A stretch of DNA of 64,000 bases from Microvirga sp. BSC39. GTDB taxonomy: Bacteria > Pseudomonadota > Alphaproteobacteria > Rhizobiales > Beijerinckiaceae. Where the stretch lies: positions 1 through 64,000 of the forward strand of contig NZ_JPUG01000060.1 in the NCBI RefSeq assembly GCF_000739015.1. The letters run 5' to 3'. The notes beneath the pieces were generated by a model. That model was given only the letters and a program-made list of their open reading frames with translations, had not been told where the DNA came from and made no database searches. The translations under genes and the position numbers were made by a program. Shown in pieces: positions 18,606 to 27,905 of this stretch. How positions within the stretch are numbered: the first letter of the stretch is position 1; every line of letters begins with the position of its first letter.

Positions 18606-19661
18606 TCAGGGACCTGCCGCCCGACTGGTGATTGGACCAAGGACGATACGAGCTTCACAGAATATTCCGCTCGGGGCGAACTCAATCCTGACCTCGCCAC
18701 CAAGGTCGTCCGCCAGGCTCCGCTCGATCAGGCGGGTGCCAAACCCGCGCTGCGATGGCGGATCCACACGCGGGCCGCCAAGCTCCTGCCAACACACGTG
18801 AAGGACAGGTGCTCCATTGGCTCGGCTAATGGTCCAGGTGAGGCTGATCTCCCCAGCTGCATCAGATAGAGCACCGTACTTCACCGCATTGGTGGCCAGC
18901 TCCTGGAATGCCATTGCCAGCGCAAGGGCTGCCTGGGGCGGAAGCCGGACGGTAGGCCCGCTGAGATGCAAGCGGTCCTCGTGATGGCTGCTGTAGGGCT
19001 CGAGCGCCTGACCGGCGATCTCACGCAACTCCGCGCCCTCCCAATTCTGGCGTGTGAGCACATCATGGACACGTGAGAGAGCTATAAGACGGCTTTCGAG
19101 CGATACCTTCGCCTGCTGTGGCGATGCGGCATTGCGCAACGTCTGAGCTGCAATCGACTGAACCGTCGCTAATGTATTCTTTACACGATGGTTCAGTTCG
19201 TGGATCAGAAGCTGTTGATGCTCCTCAGCTCGCCTTCGTGCTGTTACATCGCGTTGTACGGAAATCCAGTGGGCCACTCCACCATCAGGATTACAGAGGG
19301 GCGTGATCAGCCATTCGACGATGTAGGCTGTTCCATCTTTGCGATAGTTGACGGTCTCCCCCTGGAAGGTGCCGTGCTGGGCCAACTCGGATCGCATCCG
19401 GTCGAGCACAGAACGCTCAGTGAGGGGACCTTGCAGAAAGCGTGGCGTTTTCCCGATCACCTCCCCGGGCGTGTAGCCGGTCATCTGAGCGAAGGCCGAG
19501 TTGACGTATTCGATGCAGGGACCGGGAGGATCCAGATCAGCAGACGTGATGACCACGGCTTCGCCAACCGCCTCAATGGCTGCCAACAGCAGGGATGAGT
19601 TGCCAGCAATGGGGGCCGCTGAATGCCTTTGCAATCCTGGGCTCTCGTCCTGCGGGTCCAC
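18606..19661 (-). CDS. PAS domain HWE-family sensor histidine kinase
   Basis: A 351-aa kinase. A PAS domain spans about residues 25-140. The HWE/HisKA_2 dimerisation region follows with His158 in ELNHRVKNTLATVQ, and the ATPase domain has FQELATNAVKYGALS and GFGTRLIERSL. The PAS segment resembles LOV domains (GKTPRFLQGP), but the flavin-linking cysteine of the NCRFLQ motif is replaced, so blue-light photocycling is not expected. There is no membrane segment, so it is cytoplasmic. The start is GTG at 19661 after AAAAGG. No response regulator is adjacent. Confidence 0.87.
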   Translation of the reverse strand: MDPQDESPGLQRHSAAPIAGNSSLLLAAIEAVGEAVVITSADLDPPGPCIEYVNSAFAQMTGYTPGEVIGKTPRFLQGPLTERSVLDRMRSELAQHGTFQGETVNYRKDGTAYIVEWLITPLCNPDGGVAHWISVQRDVTARRRAEEHQQLLIHELNHRVKNTLATVQSIAAQTLRNAASPQQAKVSLESRLIALSRVHDVLTRQNWEGAELREIAGQALEPYSSHHEDRLHLSGPTVRLPPQAALALAMAFQELATNAVKYGALSDAAGEISLTWTISRANGAPVLHVCWQELGGPRVDPPSQRGFGTRLIERSLADDLGGEVRIEFAPSGIFCEARIVLGPITSRAAGP

Positions 19662-19790
19662 ATGTGCACCTTTTCGCCAGCTTTGCTGGCAACAACAAAG
19701 GCAGCACCGAGGTTCCGGATGGGAAAACCTGATCCGAAGATCGTGCCCGCATGCACTGACTGCCCGATGAGTTGCGGCAAGCCGGCTAGT

Positions 19791-20624
19791 TCAAAATAGT
19801 GGAATCCGGCGCAGGGCGAGCCAGAACACCAGACCTGTGCCGGCCAAGTAAGCCGAGGCTGCCACAACCACTACACTCATCGCCTGCCGCAACCCGAGCA
19901 CGCGCCCGGCAATCCATCCCACCACAGGCAGCATATGAAGGGCGTGCATGCCGAGGAAATGAGCGGCACGCAGATCGCCTCCGGTGCGCGACCAGCCAAA
20001 GACCGGCACGCCGCCCGCATCAGAGCGCACTCCGCCGATCCAGTGGCCATCACCGGCGGAGAGCACCGCGCCAGCACCGGCGCCGAGCACAAAAGTCAGC
20101 ATCAGTCCAAGCACCACAGATAACCAAAAGGCCGTGCTCCAGTGGACCGGTCGACAACGCCACAACAGGAGGGCTATGGCGGGGCTCACAGCCGTCAGCG
20201 TTACGGCCCCAATGCCCATGAGGGTGTACATCGCGGCATGGAAAGGATCGCCCACGTTGTAGTGGGAGGCGAGCCCGCGTGCCGCCTGAAGGGTGACGTA
20301 GACGATCTCGAAGCTCGCCATTGCAATCGCCACCGCCACAAGCACCGCCACCACGCGCCCCCGCCGAACCCGTTCGGGCAGGGCCGCCACGAACCAGGCC
20401 AGCGTGAGCAGATAGATGCCGACTGACGCCTGGAATTTGAGTGGTTTGATCCAGATCGGGATGTCGTTGAGCGTGCGTGAGTCGACGGCCAAGGCGAAGG
20501 CCGTCGGCAGCATCAAAGCAAGGATCGCAAGACCAGCGCGAGTGAGGCGAGGCTCGAAGTGGGAGGACGCACCGGCCAGATGCGGCAGGCGTCCCAAAGT
20601 GGAGGCAGAGACGAGGGTCATCAT
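19791..20624 (-). CDS. Polytopic membrane protein of unknown function
   Basis: A 277-aa protein with about seven hydrophobic segments, polar loops such as DSRTLNDIPIWIKPLKFQ and a conserved-looking AAHFLGMHALHMLPVVGW. I do not recognise a named family. It overlaps the stop of the ABA4-like gene upstream by 4 nt, so they form one operon, probably controlled by the divergent TetR gene. The His-rich motif in the sixth segment could bind a cofactor or metal; this is inference. Confidence 0.75.
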   Translation of the reverse strand: MMTLVSASTLGRLPHLAGASSHFEPRLTRAGLAILALMLPTAFALAVDSRTLNDIPIWIKPLKFQASVGIYLLTLAWFVAALPERVRRGRVVAVLVAVAIAMASFEIVYVTLQAARGLASHYNVGDPFHAAMYTLMGIGAVTLTAVSPAIALLLWRCRPVHWSTAFWLSVVLGLMLTFVLGAGAGAVLSAGDGHWIGGVRSDAGGVPVFGWSRTGGDLRAAHFLGMHALHMLPVVGWIAGRVLGLRQAMSVVVVAASAYLAGTGLVFWLALRRIPLF

Positions 20625-21076
20625 GCGGTGGCTCCTTGCGTGCGGGCGAGCGGACGGCGCAAGCGGGCGGTGCGGAGCGCCAGGAAGACGAGGAGTCCGA
20701 TGGGACCGAACAGGAAGGTGAGAGCGAGAGCCGGCAGGATCAGCCAGTGGGGCAGGCCGACCCGCTGAGCCTCCCGCACCTCCCAGGCGCCGACGAAGAG
20801 GTCGAAGGCAAGGTAGTGGAGCCAGCCCGCCAGCAGCAAACCGCGATGGTTGAAGAGCGTACTCACCTGATCGAGTGAACTAAACCCGCCCGACGACTCA
20901 CCCCAGTAACGGGTGATGAGCCCCGCATAGGCCAAGCCGGTCACAGTTGGAACAATGAAGGTTGCAACCGCTTGCGCGAAGCTCGGCCGCAGAGGCGCGA
21001 AGACCAGGGCCAGCCAGCCTGCCATTGCGACGAGGCTAGCCAGCGAGAACAGACGATCGAGCAGGGGATCCGACAT
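20621..21076 (-). CDS. ABA4-like (DUF4281) membrane protein
   Basis: A 151-aa protein with four membrane helices. The middle reads FNHRGLLLAGWLHYLAFDLF and GAWEVREAQRVGLPHW, which is characteristic of DUF4281, the family of plant ABA4 (neoxanthin synthesis). The bacterial role is unknown; carotenoid or lipid-linked chemistry is only a guess. A strong AAAGGAG precedes the ATG at 21076. It is the first gene of a two-gene operon and faces a TetR gene across an intergenic region with two palindromes. Confidence 0.85.
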   Translation of the reverse strand: MSDPLLDRLFSLASLVAMAGWLALVFAPLRPSFAQAVATFIVPTVTGLAYAGLITRYWGESSGGFSSLDQVSTLFNHRGLLLAGWLHYLAFDLFVGAWEVREAQRVGLPHWLILPALALTFLFGPIGLLVFLALRTARLRRPLARTQGATA

Positions 21077-21090
21077 CAGGCGGCTCCTTT

Positions 21091-21137
21091 CTTGACATTG
21101 TCAAGATGCAGGATCGCAGACATTTTGACGATGTCAA
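21091..21137. promoter_or_regulatory. Probable TetR operators between the ABA4-like operon and tetR
   Basis: Two related palindromes occur: CTTGACATTGTCAAG at 21091-21105 (7-bp arms) and TTGACGATGTCAA at 21125-21137. The first lies only 15 nt upstream of the ABA4-like ATG, overlapping the leader just before its ribosome-binding site. Their spacing and shared half-site TTGAC fit binding of the divergently encoded TetR protein. Confidence 0.7.
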
Positions 21138-21315
21138 GATAGGTCCTGTAGGATCGGTGTTGTGGCGCTGCGTCCAGGGCTGAATTGCTGAATTGAGGCT
21201 GCCGAGTGCGTTCCGGTATCCGGATTTGATTGGCCACCGGGATCTATCATTGCTGCAAGCTGCACACCCATGTGTGCGGTGGCCAACAGGCGATTGCGTC
21301 AAGACGAGAGTACGG

Positions 21316-21984
21316 ATGAAAGCGGGACGGGATAGGATGCCAGAGAGAGTAAAGCCCTCAGCCTATCACCATGGTGATTTGCGGCGGGCCCTGCTTGCCG
21401 CGGCCGAGATGGTGCTGGCCGAGCGCGGGGTTGAGGGGTTCACGCTGCGGGAGTGCGCCCGCCGGGCCGGTGTTTCGCACGCGGCGCCGGCGCATCACTT
21501 CGGGGATGTGACAGGGCTCCTTACAGCCCTGGCGGCGCTCGGATTTGAGACGCTGACGGGGGCGATGCGGGAGGCCCGGGCTGGGGTTGAGGATCCCACC
21601 GAGAGGCTGCGGTCGATCGGGCGGGGCTATGTGACTTTCGCACGGGACTATCCGGAGCGCTTTCGGCTCACCTTCGATTGGCACCGGCTGAACCATGAGG
21701 ACCCGGCTCTGCGTGCTGCGGGCGGGGCAGCCTTCGCGGAACTCGAGATGGCGATCCGGCACGTTGCCGGCCTAGCCGATGAACCGCTCGAGGGAGAACT
21801 CCTGGCTGATCTCGTCCATGCCTGGTCGCTGGTGCATGGTTTCTCGCACCTGCTCCTCGCTGGACAGCTCGACCACGCCGGCACAGGGGAGCGGGTGATC
21901 AACGAGTTGCTCGAGGGCGTCATCGGGCGCATTCGTGTTTCAGCACGTTCGGAAACCCGAGGACGATCGAAGGGGGAGAAGTAG
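21316..21984 (+). CDS. TetR-family transcriptional regulator
   Basis: A protein of about 222 aa. The N-terminal helix-turn-helix is clear (YHHGDLRRALLAAAEMVLAE, then GFTLRECARRAGVSHAAPAH with HHF). The C-terminal ligand domain has the WHG-type pattern (DYPERFRLTFDW, LVHAWSLVHGFSHLLL). The alternative ATG at 21337 has a comparable start context. It is divergent from the ABA4-like operon, with two palindromic operators between, so it most likely represses that operon and itself. The ligand is unknown. Confidence 0.87.
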   Translation: MKAGRDRMPERVKPSAYHHGDLRRALLAAAEMVLAERGVEGFTLRECARRAGVSHAAPAHHFGDVTGLLTALAALGFETLTGAMREARAGVEDPTERLRSIGRGYVTFARDYPERFRLTFDWHRLNHEDPALRAAGGAAFAELEMAIRHVAGLADEPLEGELLADLVHAWSLVHGFSHLLLAGQLDHAGTGERVINELLEGVIGRIRVSARSETRGRSKGEK

Positions 21985-21992
21985 GTACGGAA

Positions 21993-22234
21993 TTGTTTGT
22001 GCTGGAGGCGGTGCAGCGCCGGCTGGATCTGAACCCCGGGGCCATGCGCCAGCGGCGGGAGGTGGTTGAGCACCCGTTCGGCATGATCAAGCGGCGCGTG
22101 GGCGCCACCCACTTCCTGATGAAGCGGCTCCCGGAGGTCAGGGGGGAGATGGCCCTGCATGTGCTGGCCTACAACTCACCCGGGTGCTGAACATCCTGGG
22201 CATCCAGCCGCTGATGGCCCTCCTCAGGGCATAG
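21993..22234 (+). pseudogene. IS1182-type transposase, C-terminal remnant
   Basis: The sequence encodes RQRREVVEHPFGMIKRRVGA, THFLMKRLPEVRGEMALHVL and AYN. After a one-base loss it continues in another frame as LTRVLNILGIQPLMALLRA and a stop. This is the end of an IS1182/IS5-like DDE transposase. The catalytic first two thirds are missing. Confidence 0.8.
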
Positions 22235-22790
22235 GTGCAGGGCTGTGCTCGTGTCATCAAGCCTGTGGCACGCCGGATCCTCGCTTCAGAGACGATGGAA
22301 GCCTCCTTCCATCAACGATAAGCCAATCCGCGCTCGCCGATGATGGTGAAGGGCTTCGAGCGGGGACAGCCGTGATCTGTCTTCTGCCAAAGCGTTTTGA
22401 CACGACCAAGACCCGAGTCTGACGAAAGCTGAACGTCCGTTTGGGACAACAACATCGGACGTTGCTATCAGTGAGCGAACTTCACTACTTGACCCAGAGT
22501 CGGCTCTCGACGGTCGAGATCATTTGCCTTGTACGCACGATTTCTTGGACGGCTCTCGCGTCAGCGCTTTGCTGGTGCCGATTGCCAAGACGCTGTAGCA
22601 GCGCCTGGAGGCAATCGCCTGCTATGCCAGCCAGGTGCCTGTGATCTTCCGCTTCACCAAGGACTTCCGCGGCGCCGTTACGGGCTTTGCCCAGGATGTC
22701 GGCGGAGAACTCGGCCCAGCCGCGCGTTTCTGGCCCATCTTGGGACTCGGCCTGCCCTAGACGGGCCACTCGTCCCAAATAAAGGTATCA
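22235..22790. other. Gap with a hairpin repeat and a decayed coding remnant
   Basis: It contains a hairpin-repeat relative (AACGTCCG / CGGACGTT, 22432-22463) followed by CTTGACCC at about 22490, and the remnant described at 22557-22760. No intact gene is visible. Confidence 0.45.
22557..22760 (+). pseudogene. Decayed coding remnant, possibly a PIG-L-type deacetylase C terminus
   Basis: One frame reads LLVPIAKTL, a TAG stop at 22596, then QRLEAIACYASQVPVIFRF, TKDFRGAVTGFAQDVGG and PAARFWPIL. The residues look like real protein and the stop is in frame. The CYASQVPVIFRF segment reminds me of some PIG-L deacetylases, but this is weak. No start region is present. Confidence 0.35.
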
Positions 22791-23039
22791 TCAGCTTTGC
22801 TGCTCCAGTCGAAGGCTGGCCAGCAGATCAACATAGGGCTGGCGCTCCTTCTGATGCACCAAACGGATCTTGTTCTTGATGTAGTTCTTCACCGCTTCAT
22901 CGGATAAGGCGGCGCCTAACTTGTTGAGTTCGGCGTCATGTTGGTAGTCGATATCGCCAATTCTATGCAAAACTTCCCTGATGACATCATATAGCTCGGA
23001 AGAATAAAGGCTGTATGCATTAAAAGAAGCCTTGGGCAT
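22791..23039 (-). CDS. Small hypothetical protein
   Basis: An 82-aa protein starting MPKASFNAYSLYSSELYDVI, mostly helical and charged (AVKNYIKNKIRLVHQKERQP). GAGGAG sits just upstream of the ATG at 23039, which selects this start over 23087. It has a lower GC feel than its neighbours. I do not recognise a family. It stands alone downstream of the subtilisin gene on the same strand. Confidence 0.6.
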   Translation of the reverse strand: MPKASFNAYSLYSSELYDVIREVLHRIGDIDYQHDAELNKLGAALSDEAVKNYIKNKIRLVHQKERQPYVDLLASLRLEQQS

Positions 23040-23247
23040 AACATCTCCTCCCATATACATTCGTTCTCTTTGGGTTGTCTCCCGCAATTACTTAACTGTG
23101 CTATGCGCGATTCGCGGCAAAAATGAGCCGGCTGAGAAACGATCTGGCGCACGCTGGTGAGCGATCGCGGTCAAGCCAGGCGTGGTTCTACTACCCCGAG
23201 GTGAGGGCGTAACGCCCGCTCATGTGTCTACGATAGGCCTGTCGCGA

Positions 23248-25773
23248 TCAGGGCATTCTCAAGCTTGGCCCCTCCGGCGGCAGAGCGACCGGTTGGGTTT
23301 GTGTTGCAGCCACCGGCGACAGGCTCGAAGGTGGCGCGCACAGGCCGGCCATGTGGATCAGGCCGTATCCATAGGTCGGATCCCACCCGGGTTTGCCGAG
23401 ATCGCGGGTGTGCTGCTCCAAGTGAGCCTGAACCGCTTTAGGGTTTAATTGCGGGTTGGAGGCAAGCAGCAGACCTGCGGCTGCTGACACGAAGGGAACC
23501 GCATAGGACGTTCCTGTCCTGAGGGCACCACTGCCCTGGGCCGAGGCCGTCCAGACATTCACCCCAGGCCCTGCAAGGTCGATGTAGGCACCCTGTGTGG
23601 CACGGCGATAGACGGTCAGGTCCTGATCCACCGCCGTGACCGCAATGACCCCGGGATAGGCGGCCGGATACGCCGGCTCCGCGCCGGCACCGTTGTTGCC
23701 CGCAGCGGCAATGACCACAATGCCTCCAGCTTGGGCTGCCTCAATGGCGTTCTGGAGCACCGCGTTGGCGGGGCCTGACAGGCTCAAGTTGATCACCCGC
23801 ACGCCGCGCTCGGCCAAGGCTTCGATGGCCGCCACTAAGGACGTCACGTCTGTCCGGTCGGCGGTGCCGCCGTCGCGGTAGAAGGCATCCACGGCAACGA
23901 GCTTCGCCTCCGGCAGCAGGCCCGGCGTTGAACTCCCCGAACGCCCTACCAGGAGAGCGGCAATCGCGGTGCCATGCTCCGGCAAGGAGGGGTCGGCATG
24001 GGGCGCAGGGCGGGCCGCGACCTCGATAGCCTGATCCTTGAGCGCATCGTGGTCGAGGTTGATGCCGGTGTCGATCACACCGATGAGCGGTGTCGGGCCG
24101 CATTGCGTGGCGCGGGCTGCCGACCAACTCACCAGAGCAGTTGCCTGGCACTCGGCGCTGGTGCATGTTCCCAGGTGCTCATCGAGATAGTAGAAGTGAT
24201 CGAAATCGGTCGTGGCACCTGCATCGACCAACTGGATGGCTTGCCTGGCCTGGATCGGGGAGGTGCCTTGGGGCGCGCGCAGGCGGACGATCTGTGCGGT
24301 CATGCGGCCTGCGGTCTGGGTCTCGATCTGAAAACCTTGCGCGGTGAGGCGGGCCAGAGCGTCACGCGACAGGCCTGAGGCCACGATGGAGTCTGCGGCC
24401 TGACGGGGCTTGGGCCGTGTGTCGACCGCTTCGATCATCATGGGGGCACCGGCTTGCACCACCGCCGTCGGGCTTGCGGTCGGTGCTATCGCTGACGCTG
24501 GAGAGGCCGCCTGGGCTTGGCCTGATGCTTGCGGACGCGAGGCAGGAACTGCGCCTTGGCCTGTTGAGGATGAAGGGGGATTCACCGATCTCGGAGAGGC
24601 CACAGGGGCATGGCTCGCCGGTTGTGGAGCGGATGTGGGGATGGCGCTCTGCCGCGTCGTTGGCGGGCTGGTAGAAGCCACGGCTGGAACGGCCTTCGCC
24701 TTAGGTGGGACCTGTACTGGGGCTAGTGCCGGAGACAGGGACCGCGCTAGGCCTGATGTTGCTCGATTGGCAGGGATCGTGCCCTTGCCCTTTGGTGTTG
24801 GGGTGCTGCCTACCACAGCCTTAGCGCCGGCCCGTTGGCTGTTGCTGGCCTTGCTGGCTTTCGCGGAGTTCCCGGTGCGGCTGCCAGCGGTCGCCTTGCC
24901 GCTGGCCTTCGCGGCGGCGGTGGCGCCCTGCACTCCGGCCTTTCCCTTCTTACCGGCTGGACTGACCCAGCCGTTGACTACGCTGCTAGTGTCGCTGCTC
25001 CTTTTGCCGCTGGTACCACCCGCGTTAGTGGTCTTGCCGCTAACCCCACGGCTGCTGCCTCCGGCCTTGGGGCCGCCCTGACCGGGGCCAAAGCCGCCTG
25101 CGACTCCCCCGCCAGAACTGCTGCCGTGGCCGCGACCGCTGTTGTTGCCAACGCTGCCTCCGAGCCCTCCCGCGGCCCCGATGCCACCTCCGACGCTGCC
25201 ACCGCCACCTGAGCTGTTGCCGCGGCTGCCTCCGTTGCCAAGACCACTGCCGCCGCTGTTGCCATGGCCCAGCCCGCCGCCAAGGGCTCCGCCGCCTAGG
25301 CCACCTAGGCCACCTAGGCCGCTATCATTCGAGTTCCCCCTGCTCCCGCCATTCCCATTTCCGCCACCGCTTCCTGCGGCACCTCCGGCCGAACCGCCAG
25401 CATTGCCGCCCCCGGCGCTTCCACCAGCATTGCCATTTCCGCCGCCATTGCCAGAAGCTCCAGCCCCGCCGCCGCGTCCGCCTCCATCAGAGTTCCCGGC
25501 GCCCCCGCCAGCCGAGCCACCGCTATTCCCGCCTCCTGCGTTGCCACCGCCGGCACCGTTGCCGTTACCACCTCCATTGCCTTTGTCACCGCCGTTCCCG
25601 CCGCCATTCCCGTTTCCATTGCCACCACCATTGCCATTGCCGCTCTTGGCGAGGGCTGACGCGTCCACAATTGGCCAACCGGCCCCGTGGCTCAGGTCAA
25701 GTTGAACCCGAAGAGGGAGAGCAGCAGCGGTGCCTGCTGCGACAATGAGAAGGTGGCGCCACCAACGTGCCAT
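23248..25773 (-). CDS. Secreted subtilisin-like (S8) serine protease with long Gly-rich N-terminal region
   Basis: About 841 aa. A signal peptide (MARWWRHLLIVAAGTAAALP) is followed from residue 45 by roughly 220 residues that are almost only Gly, Asn and Ser, then a Pro/Ala/Ser/Thr-rich linker. The S8 domain covers about residues 563-815: Asp568 in IGVIDTGINLDH, His600 in EHGTAIAAL, oxyanion Asn693 in AAAGNNG and Ser756 in TGTSYAVPFVSAAAG. There is no autotransporter barrel, so it is probably released or cell-surface associated. ATG at 25773 is chosen because it places the signal peptide at the terminus; the frame also opens at 25830. Confidence 0.87.
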   Translation of the reverse strand: MARWWRHLLIVAAGTAAALPLRVQLDLSHGAGWPIVDASALAKSGNGNGGGNGNGNGGGNGGDKGNGGGNGNGAGGGNAGGGNSGGSAGGGAGNSDGGGRGGGAGASGNGGGNGNAGGSAGGGNAGGSAGGAAGSGGGNGNGGSRGNSNDSGLGGLGGLGGGALGGGLGHGNSGGSGLGNGGSRGNSSGGGGSVGGGIGAAGGLGGSVGNNSGRGHGSSSGGGVAGGFGPGQGGPKAGGSSRGVSGKTTNAGGTSGKRSSDTSSVVNGWVSPAGKKGKAGVQGATAAAKASGKATAGSRTGNSAKASKASNSQRAGAKAVVGSTPTPKGKGTIPANRATSGLARSLSPALAPVQVPPKAKAVPAVASTSPPTTRQSAIPTSAPQPASHAPVASPRSVNPPSSSTGQGAVPASRPQASGQAQAASPASAIAPTASPTAVVQAGAPMMIEAVDTRPKPRQAADSIVASGLSRDALARLTAQGFQIETQTAGRMTAQIVRLRAPQGTSPIQARQAIQLVDAGATTDFDHFYYLDEHLGTCTSAECQATALVSWSAARATQCGPTPLIGVIDTGINLDHDALKDQAIEVAARPAPHADPSLPEHGTAIAALLVGRSGSSTPGLLPEAKLVAVDAFYRDGGTADRTDVTSLVAAIEALAERGVRVINLSLSGPANAVLQNAIEAAQAGGIVVIAAAGNNGAGAEPAYPAAYPGVIAVTAVDQDLTVYRRATQGAYIDLAGPGVNVWTASAQGSGALRTGTSYAVPFVSAAAGLLLASNPQLNPKAVQAHLEQHTRDLGKPGWDPTYGYGLIHMAGLCAPPSSLSPVAATQTQPVALPPEGPSLRMP

Positions 25774-25830
25774 GACTGTTTCTCGCGACGGCACTCCAGA
25801 CCTGAGTGTTCGTCCATTGAGGCCAGGCAT

Positions 25831-26567
25831 GAGACCAGCAGCCGGCCGACCGTACGCTGCACATAGCGCTGAAACACGCTGGCCTTACCATATCCAAGAT
25901 GAACGGGAGCTATCCAATCACTTCTTGTGTCAGGTGTTAAACTTGACAATGACAAAGGGGTGCAGACGGAGCGCGAAGTCCTGAGTCAACGGCTACTTGT
26001 GGCACTACTGAGACATTTTCCCAAGGGCAGCAATCCTCGCGGAACCAGACGTTCCAACGACGCTGGGAACTTCTTTGGGTGACCCAAAGCAGATCGAGCC
26101 GGGATGATCGGCTCTGTGAGGTTGTGAGAGCGACGCGATGTGATGGCGAAACCGGTCAGGCCGGGAACAGGGACACCCCATTGAAGGTCAGAGGCGTCAG
26201 AGCCTGCTAAGCAGATTGGGACCCTGTTCGCCGACCCCATCAGGGCCAGCAGCCGCAATCTGGCTGCATCAACAGGCCGGACAGAAGACTGCACCCGACC
26301 AACGCGTCACAGCATCAAATCAGCTCTTGCAATGTGGGAGCCATCCACAGAAGACCTTCCGAACCCGAAAGTCTCGCAAGAATACACCGAGCCAAGCCTC
26401 TGCGAGGGAATCCCTATGGTAGGTTGGTGCACCAGAGTACCGTCGCAACGCAACCAAGTTGTAGCCAAGCGCCCTAACATGGGACAACATAGTAGCATCC
26501 TAATCCTCTATTATTCGAACTGACTTCGCTGGTGGAGACCGCGTTTAATCGTTCAGGAACGAAACGA
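25831..26567. other. Intergenic region with a decayed repeat
   Basis: A repeat-like segment at 25988-26014 (AACGGCTACTTGTGGCACTAC...) resembles 53167-53193 at 22 of 27 positions. Short open frames here show no family resemblance. No promoter can be assigned confidently. Confidence 0.4.
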
Positions 26568-27704
26568 ATGAAGATTGAGACCGTAACCGCTCACGCCTGC
26601 CGTCTGCCACCAAGTGCGCCATGGGAGGACGCGACCAACAAGGTTCAAAGCTTGGAGCTAGTCTTTGTTGAGCTCACAACAGACAGCGGTCTTGTGGGCA
26701 CCGGGATCAGCTACACCGTCGATATCGGTGGCACAGCGATCAAAGCCCTCATTGAGGACTACCTGGCCGGTCTCGTAGTCGGCATGGACCCGCACGATTA
26801 CGAGCGCATCTGGAACAAACTCCATCGACAGTCGCGCCGCCTTGGGCTTGGTGTGAACTCCATGGCGATTGCGGCCATTGACATCGCCGTGTGGGATGTC
26901 ATCGGTAAGGTCTACAAGCAGCCGCTCTACAAGCTTTTGGGAGGCGCACGAGACCAGATCCCGGCTTATATCAGCGAGATCAATCTGAGCGCCGCCGATA
27001 CGATTCAGGACCTCACCAGACGGGTCGACGACTATATCGCCCGTGGCTACCAGACGATCAAAATCAAGATCGGAAAGGATGACTTGGCCGAGGACATCGA
27101 ACGTATCATCAAGGTGAAAGAGCGACTTGGCACCAGCGGCAAGCTGCTGGTCGACCTCAATCAGAAGTGGGGTGCATCCGAGGCTATAGCCAAGGCATCG
27201 AAACTCGACAGCCTGGATCTAGGATGGATCGAGGAGCCAATCGCCTACCAAGATATTCAGGGACACGCCGCTTTGAAGAAGGTTATCCGCACTCCCATTG
27301 CACTGGGTGAGAGCCTCTACAGCAAGCAGCAATTCCTTGAGTATTTGCGTGCAGACGCGGTCGACGTGGTGCAGGCCGACGTAGCATTCGTCGGCGGCAT
27401 CACCGAATGGCATAAGGTCGCTCATCTCGCCCACGCCTTTGGTCGGCTGGTCGCGCCGCATTTCATGATGGAACTGTCGCTGCAACTCCTCTGCGGCGTC
27501 CAGAACAGCTTCATGCTGGAGGATGTGGTTGGAGGCAGCTTGACGGAATTAGGTCTCCTAGAAGAGCCAATCACGGTCAGGGACGGCATCGGAATCCCAT
27601 CCAGCAGATCAGGGCATGGTATTGTGCCCAACTGGTCAGCAATCAAAGCCGCCGAGCTAAGGTCTGAGACGGTCAGGGGTGCCTTCTCCGGTGGGAGCAA
27701 GTAG
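26568..27704 (+). CDS. Mandelate racemase/muconate-lactonizing enzyme family protein
   Basis: A 378-aa enolase-superfamily enzyme. The catalytic KxK motif is Lys165/Lys167 (TIKIKIGK). The Mg ligands are Asp196 (VDLNQ), Glu222 (WIEEP) and Glu248 (ALGES), and His298 (APHFMMEL) is the second general base. The numbering matches the mandelate racemase subgroup almost exactly, so it probably dehydrates a sugar acid or racemises a 2-hydroxy acid. ATG at 26568 opens the family homology (MKIETVTAH); the frame is open to 26532. No neighbours suggest the substrate. Confidence 0.87.
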   Translation: MKIETVTAHACRLPPSAPWEDATNKVQSLELVFVELTTDSGLVGTGISYTVDIGGTAIKALIEDYLAGLVVGMDPHDYERIWNKLHRQSRRLGLGVNSMAIAAIDIAVWDVIGKVYKQPLYKLLGGARDQIPAYISEINLSAADTIQDLTRRVDDYIARGYQTIKIKIGKDDLAEDIERIIKVKERLGTSGKLLVDLNQKWGASEAIAKASKLDSLDLGWIEEPIAYQDIQGHAALKKVIRTPIALGESLYSKQQFLEYLRADAVDVVQADVAFVGGITEWHKVAHLAHAFGRLVAPHFMMELSLQLLCGVQNSFMLEDVVGGSLTELGLLEEPITVRDGIGIPSSRSGHGIVPNWSAIKAAELRSETVRGAFSGGSK

Positions 27705-27905
27705 AACAACTGTTATCGCCCAAGCAGCGGGACTCGAAGCGCTACCTTTGCGCTTATGGATAAAACTATGGGGACATAAGCCATCGTTGCTGAAAGAAGA
27801 TCCTTAGAAGGTGTGATTTACGACAATTTGCGCAGCACGATCATCTCACTAACGCATCCACCTAGATCGATGATTTTCGAGAACGTCGCTTCTCCAGCTC
27901 AGAAT

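Noticed and set aside
25142..25705. Plus-strand proline-rich frame of 187 aa
   Set aside because: It is the exact antisense of the Gly-rich repeats of the subtilisin gene; Gly codons read backwards give Pro and Ala.
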